NCBI GenBank assembly: GCA_049325575.1 | Contig: JBMOLK010000029.1 | Span: 1 to 22,890, forward strand | Reading direction: 5' to 3' | Length of the DNA: 22,890 bases | From: JBMOLK01 sp049325575 | GTDB lineage: Bacteria; Bacillota; Clostridia; Acetivibrionales; Acetivibrionaceae | Shown here: in pieces, positions 8,127-14,172 of the stretch | Position numbering within the stretch: position 1 is the stretch's first letter | How the letters are laid out: every line of letters begins with the position of its first letter | The notes under the pieces: generated by a model | The model's input: only the letters and a program-made list of their open reading frames with translations | What the model was told of the DNA's origin: nothing | The model's database searches: none | Position numbers and translations under genes: made by a program

Positions 8127-8627
8127 ATGGCTAAAACAAAGCAGTTATACGAAGATAATGGTGTTGAGGTCTCCAAAACTCCTATAAGTGTTGGGGATGA
8201 AGTTACCCTCCTATATAGCGGTTTGCTCGCTAAAAGCGGGGCGGAAATGGTATATGCACATATTGGTTATGGAGATAACTGGGAAGAAAAAGCATTTATT
8301 CCCATGCAGAAGGATAATGATGTTTTTAAAGCAACAATCAAGGTTAACCACCCTGACAGTCTGAATATTGCATTTAAGGATAGCGGGGAGAACTGGGATA
8401 ACAATTCTCATTCCAATTATTCATTCAAGGTAGCCAAAAAGGCGGCAAAGGCTTCAAAGGAAGCTGAAGAAGCTAAAGCAGCTAAAGAAGTCAAAGAAAA
8501 GGCAACTGCAAAAGCAGCAGAGAAGACTGTAGTAGAAAAGACAGCAGCAGCCAAAAAGACAACTGCCGCTGCTGCAAAAAAGACCGCGACAAAGAACACT
8601 GCCACAAAAAAGACTACTGAAAAATAA
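8127..8627 (+). CDS. CBM25-like starch/glycogen-binding protein with Lys/Ala-rich tail
   Basis: Residues about 13-102 resemble a family 25/53 carbohydrate-binding module: VTLLYSGLL, then YAHIGYGDNW, then AFIPM, and a LNIAFKDSGENWDNN block (79-93) followed by YSFKV. Trp52 and Trp90 are the likely sugar-stacking residues. Residues 103-166 are a low-complexity tail of Lys, Ala, Thr and Glu, like histone H1 or phasin-type tails. There is no signal peptide or anchor, so it probably acts in the cytoplasm on an alpha-glucan such as glycogen; glycogen-precursor genes occur about 9 kb downstream. ATG 8127 is preferred over GTG 8118 because AGGTGA at 8116-8121 is its ribosome site. It appears to be transcribed alone. 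The function of the tail is unknown. Confidence 0.72.
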   Translation: MAKTKQLYEDNGVEVSKTPISVGDEVTLLYSGLLAKSGAEMVYAHIGYGDNWEEKAFIPMQKDNDVFKATIKVNHPDSLNIAFKDSGENWDNNSHSNYSFKVAKKAAKASKEAEEAKAAKEVKEKATAKAAEKTVVEKTAAAKKTTAAAAKKTATKNTATKKTTEK

Positions 8628-8670
8628 TTGTGTAGACTTAAGGACCACTTGAACAAGTCTAAAGTACTAT

Positions 8671-8698
8671 TTAAATTTGTTTCTGTGCGCGGTATAAT
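8671..8698 (+). promoter_or_regulatory. Candidate promoter for the small ORF
   Basis: There is an exact TATAAT at 8693-8698 and a poor -35 (TTAAAT, 8671-8676) 16 bp upstream. Transcription would give a leader of roughly 120 nt before the 48-residue ORF. The leader holds a possible six-codon ORF (8784-8804, MFALTF) with its own GGAAGGAAG. Confidence 0.45.
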
Positions 8699-8823
8699 AT
8701 AAGTAGTTTAGGTATTTGCAAATTATGACTTCCTCTACCATCTATGCTAAGCATATCGTTATAAAGAAAGAAGGAAGGAAGTAATGTTTGCATTAACCTT
8801 TTAAAAGAGGGGGCAATACTATT

Positions 8824-8970
8824 ATGGAAAAGGTAATGCAACCAAAGAAGAATTTAAAATTGACCGACGCAGAGAAGAAGGTACTGCTTGCGTATTCGGT
8901 ACATGCAAGTGATGAAGGCTTGAGACCGGCACCAGGTACAACAACCTTGGATAAAAAACTTTTGAGTTGA
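8824..8970 (+). CDS. Small protein of 48 residues, unknown
   Basis: The ORF encodes a 48-residue protein starting MEKVMQPKKNLKLTDAEKK and ending TTTLDKKLLS. It is not recognised. Support for a real gene comes from a strong ribosome site GAGGGGG (8807-8813) ten bases before the ATG, a TATAAT box upstream, and a clean terminator 22 bp after the stop. The protein is mostly polar and charged, with no membrane segment or cysteine, and contains a short helical stretch LTDAEKKVLLAYSVHA followed by a Pro/Gly/Thr-rich part. It lies between the CBM25-like gene and the cobalt/nickel transporter and does not clearly belong to either. The chance that it is spurious is real because it is so short. Confidence 0.55.
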   Translation: MEKVMQPKKNLKLTDAEKKVLLAYSVHASDEGLRPAPGTTTLDKKLLS

Positions 8971-8992
8971 ATTAATTAAACAAATGATACGT

Positions 8993-9019
8993 AAAAAAGG
9001 GGTGAACAACCTCTTTTTT
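8993..9019 (+). terminator. Rho-independent terminator after the small ORF
   Basis: AAAAAAGGGGT (8993-9003) pairs with ACCTCTTTTTT (9009-9019), with one G-T wobble and a GAACA loop. It separates the small-ORF transcript from the cbiM promoter. Confidence 0.85.
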
Positions 9020-9052
9020 AATTTGTATAATGCACCTTTGCACAACATATAG

Positions 9053-9081
9053 TTGCAATATTGCTTTTTGTGTGATAAAAT
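9053..9081 (+). promoter_or_regulatory. Sigma-A promoter of the cbiMQO operon
   Basis: TTGCAA (9053-9058) and TAAAAT (9076-9081) are separated by exactly 17 bp. Transcription should start near 9088, giving a leader of about 130 nt that carries the strong hairpin at 9135-9181. Confidence 0.65.
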
Positions 9082-9087
9082 CGCTAT

Positions 9088-9219
9088 AAAGTTATCATGA
9101 AGATAACAGCATGGATTTTTATTTCTGATTAATAGGGCTACGAAGGTCCGGTAGTTTGTCCGGGTTTTCGTAGCCCTTTTTAAAGGCTATGTAACCTATA
9201 ACTTTGGAAGGGTGGTTTT
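9088..9219 (+). promoter_or_regulatory. Structured 5' leader of cbiM, candidate metal-responsive attenuator
   Basis: AAAGTTAT at the probable 5' end (9088-9095) is exactly complementary to ATAACTTT (9198-9205) just before the ribosome site, a P1-like closing stem. The same 5' strand can instead form a local hairpin, GTTATC (9091-9096) with GATAAC (9102-9107). Between them lies a complete terminator hairpin. Mutually exclusive pairings around a terminator are typical of riboswitches, but no known class was recognised; no cobalamin-riboswitch B12 box was seen. Confidence 0.4.
9135..9181 (+). terminator. Strong hairpin plus T-run in the cbiM leader
   Basis: GGGCTACGAAGGTCCGG (9135-9151) pairs with CCGGGTTTTCGTAGCCC (9160-9176) over 17 positions, three of them G-T wobbles, around an 8-nt loop, followed by five T residues. 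A promoter and an earlier terminator both lie upstream, so this one most likely acts as an attenuator. Confidence 0.85.
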
Positions 9220-10248
9220 ATGCATATTCCTGACGGTTATTTGAGTCTTCAAACTAGTATACCTATTTTTGGTGCAATGATTCCCATATGGTCATTAGTT
9301 TTTAATAAGCTTAAGAGCACACTGAATTATAGAAAAGTGCCTTTATTATCATTATGTGCAGCGTTCTCTTTTGTTGTTATGATGTTTAATATACCATTGG
9401 GGGCAAGTTCGGTTCATGCTGTCGGGGCAGTATTCATAGCTGTGGTTCTTGGTCCGTCTGCAGCTTGTGTTGCTGTTTCGGCTGCTCTTATAATACAGGC
9501 TTTCATCTTTGGAGATGGAGGAAAATTGGCTATAGGTGCCAACTGCTTTAATATAGCCTTTGCAATGTCTTTTGTTGGCTACTATGTCTATAAATTTATT
9601 AAAGGTAAATCCGATATATTATCCAAACGCAGTATGCTGGGAATATTTCTGGGAAGTTATGTGGGTTTAAACACTGCAGCTTTATTAACAGCTATAGAAT
9701 TCGGCATACAGCCAATTTTGTTTAAAACAGCAGAAGGCATACCGGAATATGGATTTTATCCTTTATCTGTTGCAGTGCCTGCAATTATGCTTGAGCATCT
9801 ATTAATAGCCGGACCTATAGAGGGTATTATTACTTGTTCAATGATAGGATATTTGGCAAAATTCAGTCCGCAAATATTTCAAACCGGCATAAATAACAGT
9901 ATTGAGAAAAGTGAGAAGTTTTCCTTTGGTAGTTATAAGGCCTTTGCATTTGGTCTTATTATTATGATTCTTGCCGTTCCTTTAGGGCTGCTGGCAGAAG
10001 GTACTGCCTGGGGAGAGTGGGGACCTGATGAGGTCATGGATATGCTTGGCTATATTCCCCGGGGAATGGAGGGCTTTTTTTCCTGGTGGAGCGGATTTGT
10101 TCCGGATTACTCTTTTCCCGGACTTGATGGCAATTTCACCCAATCATCCTTGGGGTATATATTATCTGCTATAATAGGGGTATTGTTGATCTTTACTTTA
10201 ATGTTTGTTTCCAGTAAGCTTATATGTAATAAAGAAGAGTCAAAGTAG
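9220..10248 (+). CDS. cbiM: ECF transporter substrate-binding subunit for Co2+/Ni2+ (CbiM) with CbiN-like C-terminal region
   Basis: This is the membrane S-component that captures cobalt or nickel for import. The mature N-terminus MHIPDGYLS supplies the metal ligands of this family (the amino group and His2), and His66 in SVHAVGA is the likely third ligand. About eight hydrophobic segments are visible across 342 residues. Residues 1-225 are the CbiM core. Residues about 236-335 form two further membrane helices enclosing a loop with LAEGTAWGEWGPDE, and resemble a fused CbiN/PDGLE domain, so no separate cbiN is needed. The ATG follows GGAAGGGTGG (9206-9215). It leads an operon with cbiQ and cbiO. 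The TAG stop is the first base plus two bases of a repeat fragment. Cobalt versus nickel cannot be decided by sequence. Confidence 0.93.
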   Translation: MHIPDGYLSLQTSIPIFGAMIPIWSLVFNKLKSTLNYRKVPLLSLCAAFSFVVMMFNIPLGASSVHAVGAVFIAVVLGPSAACVAVSAALIIQAFIFGDGGKLAIGANCFNIAFAMSFVGYYVYKFIKGKSDILSKRSMLGIFLGSYVGLNTAALLTAIEFGIQPILFKTAEGIPEYGFYPLSVAVPAIMLEHLLIAGPIEGIITCSMIGYLAKFSPQIFQTGINNSIEKSEKFSFGSYKAFAFGLIIMILAVPLGLLAEGTAWGEWGPDEVMDMLGYIPRGMEGFFSWWSGFVPDYSFPGLDGNFTQSSLGYILSAIIGVLLIFTLMFVSSKLICNKEESK

Positions 10249-10272
10249 AGATAGCAGACTGTAAAGGTAAAC
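10247..10272 (+). repeat. Interspersed repeat, solo left-end fragment (copy C)
   Basis: The sequence starts AGAGATAGCAGACTGTAAAG and continues GTAAAC, matching the left end of copy A (AGAGATAGCgaACTGTAAAG). It lies between cbiM and cbiQ, and its first two bases are the last two bases of the cbiM TAG stop. The right half of the element is absent. Confidence 0.7.
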
Positions 10273-10290
10273 TGACAGGAGTAACTTGAA

Positions 10291-11253
10291 TTGGATAATT
10301 TAAAGGAAAACACAAATACAATTGTAAAGAATATTCCGGATTGGCTTATTAATAATAAAGAAGATATAACAGGTAATCGAAGGTTGCTAAATCTTGGATT
10401 TATCCGGCATACTTTATTGTCTATTTCACAGGTAATTCAAAATGATTTGCAGTCGGAACGGTTTTCAGCCGTAACAGGGCTTATGCAGAGTATTGATACC
10501 AGGGTAAGGCTTTTAACCATGTTATATTTTATGATTTTTACAGCTTTAGTGAAAAGTACTCTCTCCCTCTTATTTCTGTTTTTTATTGCACTTATGCTGG
10601 CAAGGTTATCGGGACTTGTTATTTCGTCATTTTTAAAAAGGGTTTGGCTTTTTGTACCCTTAGTGTTGTTATTCTTCTCGATTCCTGCTGCAACCAACCT
10701 CTTTATAGATGGAAAACCTGTATTCTATTTGTTTAGGGGGTTGACTCTGAATATTTTTACTATAAGACTTCCGGAGTCAATATATTTTTCTTATGAAGGC
10801 TTAAATGCCGTTGTTAAAATGGTCATGCGTACAGGTGTTTCTTTATCTTTCGGGTATGTACTTTTTATGACCACACGTTGGTCCGGAATAACAAAATCGT
10901 TGAGTATATTGGGTGTACCTGGGTTTGTTATAAGTATATTGAATATGACATACAAATACATTTTTATTTTGATTAGGGTCTCGATAGATTTGTTTGAAGC
11001 TAGGTTTCTAAGAACTATAGGAAGGGTTGACAACAGGGAAAACAGGAGATTTGCATCTGGCGCTATGGCGTATCTGTTTTTAAAATCCCACTATATAAGT
11101 GAAGAAGTATATAGTTCTATGATCTGCAGGGGATATTCAGGAAAGCACGATTCTCTTGAAAGCTTTAAGCTATCTGTCAGAGAGGTTTTATGGTGCATAA
11201 ATATCCTGGTATTATCGGTAATTTTGATTATGGGGGAAATAACGCTTGGTTAA
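10291..11253 (+). CDS. cbiQ: ECF transporter transmembrane coupling subunit (CbiQ/EcfT)
   Basis: This integral membrane T-component couples ATP hydrolysis by CbiO to CbiM. The start is TTG at 10291, nine bases after AGGAG (10277-10281). Hydrophobic segments lie at about 73-110, 119-139, 172-195, 215-232 and 299-316. The two cytoplasmic coupling motifs that contact the ATPases appear as the Ala-Arg in FEARFLRT (237-238) and CRG in MICRGYSG (279-281). At 320 residues it is longer than the usual 220-270 because of an N-terminal polar extension of about 65 residues whose role is not evident. It overlaps cbiO by 8 bp, which indicates translational coupling. The spacer before it holds the repeat fragment C. 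Confidence 0.9.
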   Translation: MDNLKENTNTIVKNIPDWLINNKEDITGNRRLLNLGFIRHTLLSISQVIQNDLQSERFSAVTGLMQSIDTRVRLLTMLYFMIFTALVKSTLSLLFLFFIALMLARLSGLVISSFLKRVWLFVPLVLLFFSIPAATNLFIDGKPVFYLFRGLTLNIFTIRLPESIYFSYEGLNAVVKMVMRTGVSLSFGYVLFMTTRWSGITKSLSILGVPGFVISILNMTYKYIFILIRVSIDLFEARFLRTIGRVDNRENRRFASGAMAYLFLKSHYISEEVYSSMICRGYSGKHDSLESFKLSVREVLWCINILVLSVILIMGEITLG

Positions 11254-11992
11254 TGATAAGTTTGTTTTTGAGCTTTCGGGTGTTTCTTTTAACTATCCTT
11301 ATGACGAACCTGTCCTTAGAAATATAAGCTTAGGAATTACAGAGGGAGAGAAAGTATGTATTCTAGGAGCAAACGGCTGCGGCAAGTCTACCCTCTTAAA
11401 GCTTTTGGCAGGTCTTGTTTATCCTAAAAGCGGGTCCTTTAAAGCTTTTGGGCAAGAAGTTAGCGAAAAATCGTTCTTAAACAGTAGTTTTCTAAAAACA
11501 TACCACAAAAGAATCGGTTTTATTTTTCAGGAGTCAGATGTGCAGCTTTTTTGCAGTACAGTCAGGGAAGAAATCGCTTTTGGTCCTATGCAGCTGGATT
11601 TGCCGCGGGATGATGTTATTAAAAGGGTAGAAGATATAATGAATCTTCTTGATATTTGTCATTTAAGGAATAAGGTGCCTTTTAAACTTAGCGGAGGTGA
11701 AAAGAAAAAGGTAGCTATTGCATCTGTTCTGGTATTAAACCCACAGGTATTAATACTGGATGAGCCTACAAACGGGTTGGACCCAAAAACACAAAGATGG
11801 ATGGCAGAGCTTTTGACTACCCTTAATAATAATGGTAAGACCCTGATTATCTCAACCCATAACCTGGACCTGGTTTTAGAGCTCTCTGACAGGGCTGTGG
11901 TATTGGGGGAAGATCATTCAATTGCAATAGATGATTCCACAGGTACTGTTCTAAAGAGCAAGGAGGTTTTACGCCAGGTAAACCTTATATAA
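11246..11992 (+). CDS. cbiO: ECF transporter ATP-binding subunit (CbiO)
   Basis: This cytoplasmic ABC ATPase energises metal import with CbiM and CbiQ. In 248 residues all expected motifs are present: Walker A GANGCGKST (41-49), Q-loop Gln95 in FIFQESDVQL, signature LSGGE (148-152), Walker B VLILDEP (168-174), D-loop NGLDP and switch His205 in STHNLD. The start is TTG at 11246, inside the end of cbiQ, with GGGGGA at 11232-11237. The Q-loop segment ESDVQLF is the ECF-type version. Only one ATPase gene is present, so the transporter probably uses a CbiO homodimer, as is usual for the metal-specific systems. No clear terminator follows. Confidence 0.94.
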   Translation: MVNDKFVFELSGVSFNYPYDEPVLRNISLGITEGEKVCILGANGCGKSTLLKLLAGLVYPKSGSFKAFGQEVSEKSFLNSSFLKTYHKRIGFIFQESDVQLFCSTVREEIAFGPMQLDLPRDDVIKRVEDIMNLLDICHLRNKVPFKLSGGEKKKVAIASVLVLNPQVLILDEPTNGLDPKTQRWMAELLTTLNNNGKTLIISTHNLDLVLELSDRAVVLGEDHSIAIDDSTGTVLKSKEVLRQVNLI

Positions 11993-12080
11993 AATTAAAA
12001 AAATTCTGTTTAGTAAATACGGTGTGGGGGTATACAATAAACACAAGGATAATTGAAGAAATTTTTAGGAGGTAATAAGT

Positions 12081-12311
12081 ATGACAGTAAAAGTATACTC
12101 AACACCTACATGTCCATGGTGTACCATGGCAAAAAGATATCTTAGCTCAAAGAATGTTCAGTATGAGGATTTGGACGTATCAAAAGACAGGGACGCAGCT
12201 TTGGAAATGATACAAAAGTCAGGCCAAAGGGGTGTACCGGTACTTGATATTAATGGAAATATCTTAGTTGGCTTTGATCAAAATGAGATTGATAGACTGC
12301 TTAGTGCTTAA
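12081..12311 (+). CDS. Glutaredoxin-like thiol-disulfide protein (NrdH/YruB type)
   Basis: The 76-residue single-domain protein has the thioredoxin fold core with CPWC (residues 11-14) and the cis-proline in GVPVLD. It lacks any membrane or export signal, so it would act in the cytoplasm as a small electron donor or disulfide reductase. The ribosome site TTAGGAGG sits just before ATG 12081. A possible -10 (TACAAT, 12033-12038) occurs upstream without a good -35. It precedes the sulfhydrylase gene but is separated from it by a terminator and a promoter, so they are distinct transcripts. Small glutaredoxins of this type are common in anaerobes; partner proteins are unknown here. Confidence 0.9.
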   Translation: MTVKVYSTPTCPWCTMAKRYLSSKNVQYEDLDVSKDRDAALEMIQKSGQRGVPVLDINGNILVGFDQNEIDRLLSA

Positions 12312-12333
12312 AGGGGGGGAACCTCCTTTTTTT
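12310..12333 (+). terminator. Rho-independent terminator after the glutaredoxin gene
   Basis: AAAGGGGG (12310-12317) pairs with CCTCCTTT (12322-12329), with one G-T wobble and a GGAA loop, followed by further T residues. It begins inside the gene's TAA stop codon. Confidence 0.85.
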
Positions 12334-12378
12334 AATGTTTAGAATACTTAAAAACAGTGAAAATATATTATAAATATA

Positions 12379-12410
12379 TTGACAAAAGGTGTTATTGAAT
12401 ATAGTATAAT
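12379..12410 (+). promoter_or_regulatory. Promoter of metY
   Basis: A consensus TTGACA lies at 12379-12384. TAGTAT (12402-12407) follows at 17-bp spacing, and TATAAT (12405-12410) follows at 20 bp. The leader is only about 60 nt, so it is too short for an S-box or T-box, although sulfur genes often have one. Confidence 0.7.
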
Positions 12411-12470
12411 ATAAAACATATAGGATTACTAGGAAATGATTTCTGAACTAATATAATTGGAGGTAAAATT

Positions 12471-13757
12471 ATGGAAGAAAGAAAGTTAGGCTTTGATACC
12501 CTTCAGGTACATGCCGGTCAAAAACCCGACCCAACCACTGGTTCCAGAGCAGTACCCATCTACCAGACAACATCATATGTGTTTAATAACACAGAACATG
12601 CAGCAAATTTGTTTGCATTAAAAGAATTTGGAAATATCTATACCAGGATTATGAACCCTACCAACGATGTGTTTGAAAACAGGATGGCAGCGTTAGAGGG
12701 TGGTGTAGGTGCGCTGGCAGTTTCATCAGGTTCTGCAGCCATAACCTATTCAATACTCAATATTGCAGGATGCGGAGACGAAATAGTGTCGGCCAGCACT
12801 TTATACGGCGGAACCTATAATCTTTTTTCAATTACTCTGCCCAAGCTGGGTATAAAAACAGTGTTTGTAGACCCCGATGATCCTGAGAACTTTAGAAAAG
12901 CTATTAACGAAAGAACAAAGGCTCTGTATATCGAGACTATTGGTAATCCGAGGATAAATGTAGCTGATATTGAAGCAATTGCTAAGATAGCACATGAAAA
13001 CGGGATACCTCTCATAGTTGACAATACCTTTGGAACTCCTTATCTTATAAAGCCAATAGAGTTCGGTGCAGATGTAGTAGTTCACTCTGCAACAAAGTTT
13101 ATTGGAGGTCACGGAACCTCAATAGGCGGAATAATAGTTGATTCAGGAAAGTTTGATTGGGCTTCAAGCGGAAAGTTTCCAGGCTTTACAGAACCTGACC
13201 CAAGCTACCATGGAATAAAGTATGTTGAAGCATTCGGGCCCATGGCATTTATTATTAAAGCGAGGGTACAGCTTTTAAGGGATACAGGTGCTTCCATAAG
13301 TCCTTTTAACTCCTTCTTGCTTCTACAGGGACTTGAGACCTTATCTCTTAGGGTTCAAAAGCATGTAGATAATACAAAAAGAATTGTAGAGTTTTTATTA
13401 GGTCATCCAAAGGTTAGTTGGGTCAATTATCCTTCGATAGAAGGGAACAAGTATTATGACCTTTCACGTAAATACTTTCCTAAGGGCTGCGGTTCCATAT
13501 TTACCTTCGGTATAAAGGGAGGCCTTGAAGCAGGAAAAAGATTCATAGAAAATCTGGAGATATTTTCATTACTTGCAAATGTTGCCGACGCCAAGTCTCT
13601 TGTTATACATCCTGCAAGTACAACTCATCAACAGCTCACAGAGGAAGATCAGATTTCTGCCGGTGTGACACCTGATATGATCAGACTTTCTATTGGTATT
13701 GAAGATGTGGAAGACCTCATCCACGATCTTGACAATGCTCTTAAAAAGAGTAGTTAA
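12471..13757 (+). CDS. metY: O-acetylhomoserine sulfhydrylase (PLP-dependent, MetY)
   Basis: The enzyme makes homocysteine from O-acetylhomoserine and sulfide, the direct sulfhydrylation route to methionine. The 428-residue length is typical of this group and longer than the cystathionine enzymes. The PLP lysine is Lys209 in VVHSATKFIGGHGT. Asp184 in IVDNTFGTP contacts the pyridine nitrogen, and SSGSAA (85-90) forms the phosphate site. The N-terminal GFDTLQVHAGQ and YTRIMNPTNDVFENR are characteristic. The ribosome site GGAGGT (12458-12463) is well spaced from the ATG. It is transcribed alone between its own promoter and terminator. Related cystathionine gamma-synthase or beta-lyase activity cannot be excluded, but length and motifs favour MetY. 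Confidence 0.93.
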   Translation: MEERKLGFDTLQVHAGQKPDPTTGSRAVPIYQTTSYVFNNTEHAANLFALKEFGNIYTRIMNPTNDVFENRMAALEGGVGALAVSSGSAAITYSILNIAGCGDEIVSASTLYGGTYNLFSITLPKLGIKTVFVDPDDPENFRKAINERTKALYIETIGNPRINVADIEAIAKIAHENGIPLIVDNTFGTPYLIKPIEFGADVVVHSATKFIGGHGTSIGGIIVDSGKFDWASSGKFPGFTEPDPSYHGIKYVEAFGPMAFIIKARVQLLRDTGASISPFNSFLLLQGLETLSLRVQKHVDNTKRIVEFLLGHPKVSWVNYPSIEGNKYYDLSRKYFPKGCGSIFTFGIKGGLEAGKRFIENLEIFSLLANVADAKSLVIHPASTTHQQLTEEDQISAGVTPDMIRLSIGIEDVEDLIHDLDNALKKSS

Positions 13758-13812
13758 TGTCAGTTTATTCTCAGATTGTATAGTAATTTTACAGTGACAA
13801 AAACTTTTATAT

Positions 13813-13854
13813 AAAGACAGGACTTGGGTAAACTCATAAGGCCTGTCTTTTTTT
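13813..13854 (+). terminator. Rho-independent terminator after metY
   Basis: AAAGACAGG (13813-13821) pairs with CCTGTCTTT (13842-13850), followed by more T residues. The loop contains an additional CTT/AAG pairing. Confidence 0.88.
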
Positions 13855-13898
13855 CTACTTTTTATAAGAACTACAAAATACGCCTGGAAACAAATTAT

Positions 13899-13927
13899 TT
13901 GACAATAAAATAATATAGTATTAATAT
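13899..13927 (+). promoter_or_regulatory. Strong promoter upstream of the response-regulator region
   Basis: Consensus TTGACA (13899-13904) and TAATAT (13922-13927) lie exactly 17 bp apart. It points at the short transposase-like ORF at 14007 and, further on, the response regulator. The 250-nt stretch from here to 14172 holds no other gene; a second TTGACA at 14066-14071 has only a poor -10. Confidence 0.6.
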
Positions 13928-14006
13928 TAATTTATAAATGTTAGACTCAGGATTACTTTGAGTTATATTCATAAAGATATACAATATACCACTTGATATG
14001 GGGGCA

Positions 14007-14069
14007 ATGAGTTCTAAAGCTGATTTTAAAGTAAAGTTGGAAATTGTTCGAAAGTACCTTCGTATTTGA
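14007..14069 (+). pseudogene. Possible remnant of an IS transposase N-terminus
   Basis: A 20-codon ORF, MSSKADFKVKLEIVRKYLRI, has a GGGGG ribosome site just before it. The FKVKLEIVRKYL pattern resembles the start of the helix-turn-helix OrfA of IS3-type transposases, which then normally continues with a recognition helix. Here a stop follows at once and no continuation was found in any frame. The similarity is from memory and short, so this may be chance. Confidence 0.3.
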
Positions 14070-14172
14070 CATTTCTTTCAAGTGATTGTACTTTTTTTAT
14101 CTGCGGTAAACTTTTATTCATAGTATTGGCATTTAATATGTCTCTATGGTATTAACAAAGGGGGACTTGACT

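Noticed and set aside
8417..8656. Minus-strand open frames of 64-79 codons
   Set aside because: They are the reverse of the Lys/Ala-rich tail of the CBM25-like gene; low-complexity codons give open frames on the other strand, with no ribosome site.
8710..8780. 19-codon ORF starting at ATG 8726 (MTSSTIYAKHIV...)
   Set aside because: There is no ribosome site before it and no terminator or homology hint; it is probably part of the leader of the small ORF.
12411..12470. Possible S-box or T-box upstream of metY
   Set aside because: The leader is only about 60 nt and has no extended stem-loop or terminator.
13780..13800. TTTACAGT as a further repeat copy
   Set aside because: Only eight bases match and the AGAGAT end is missing.
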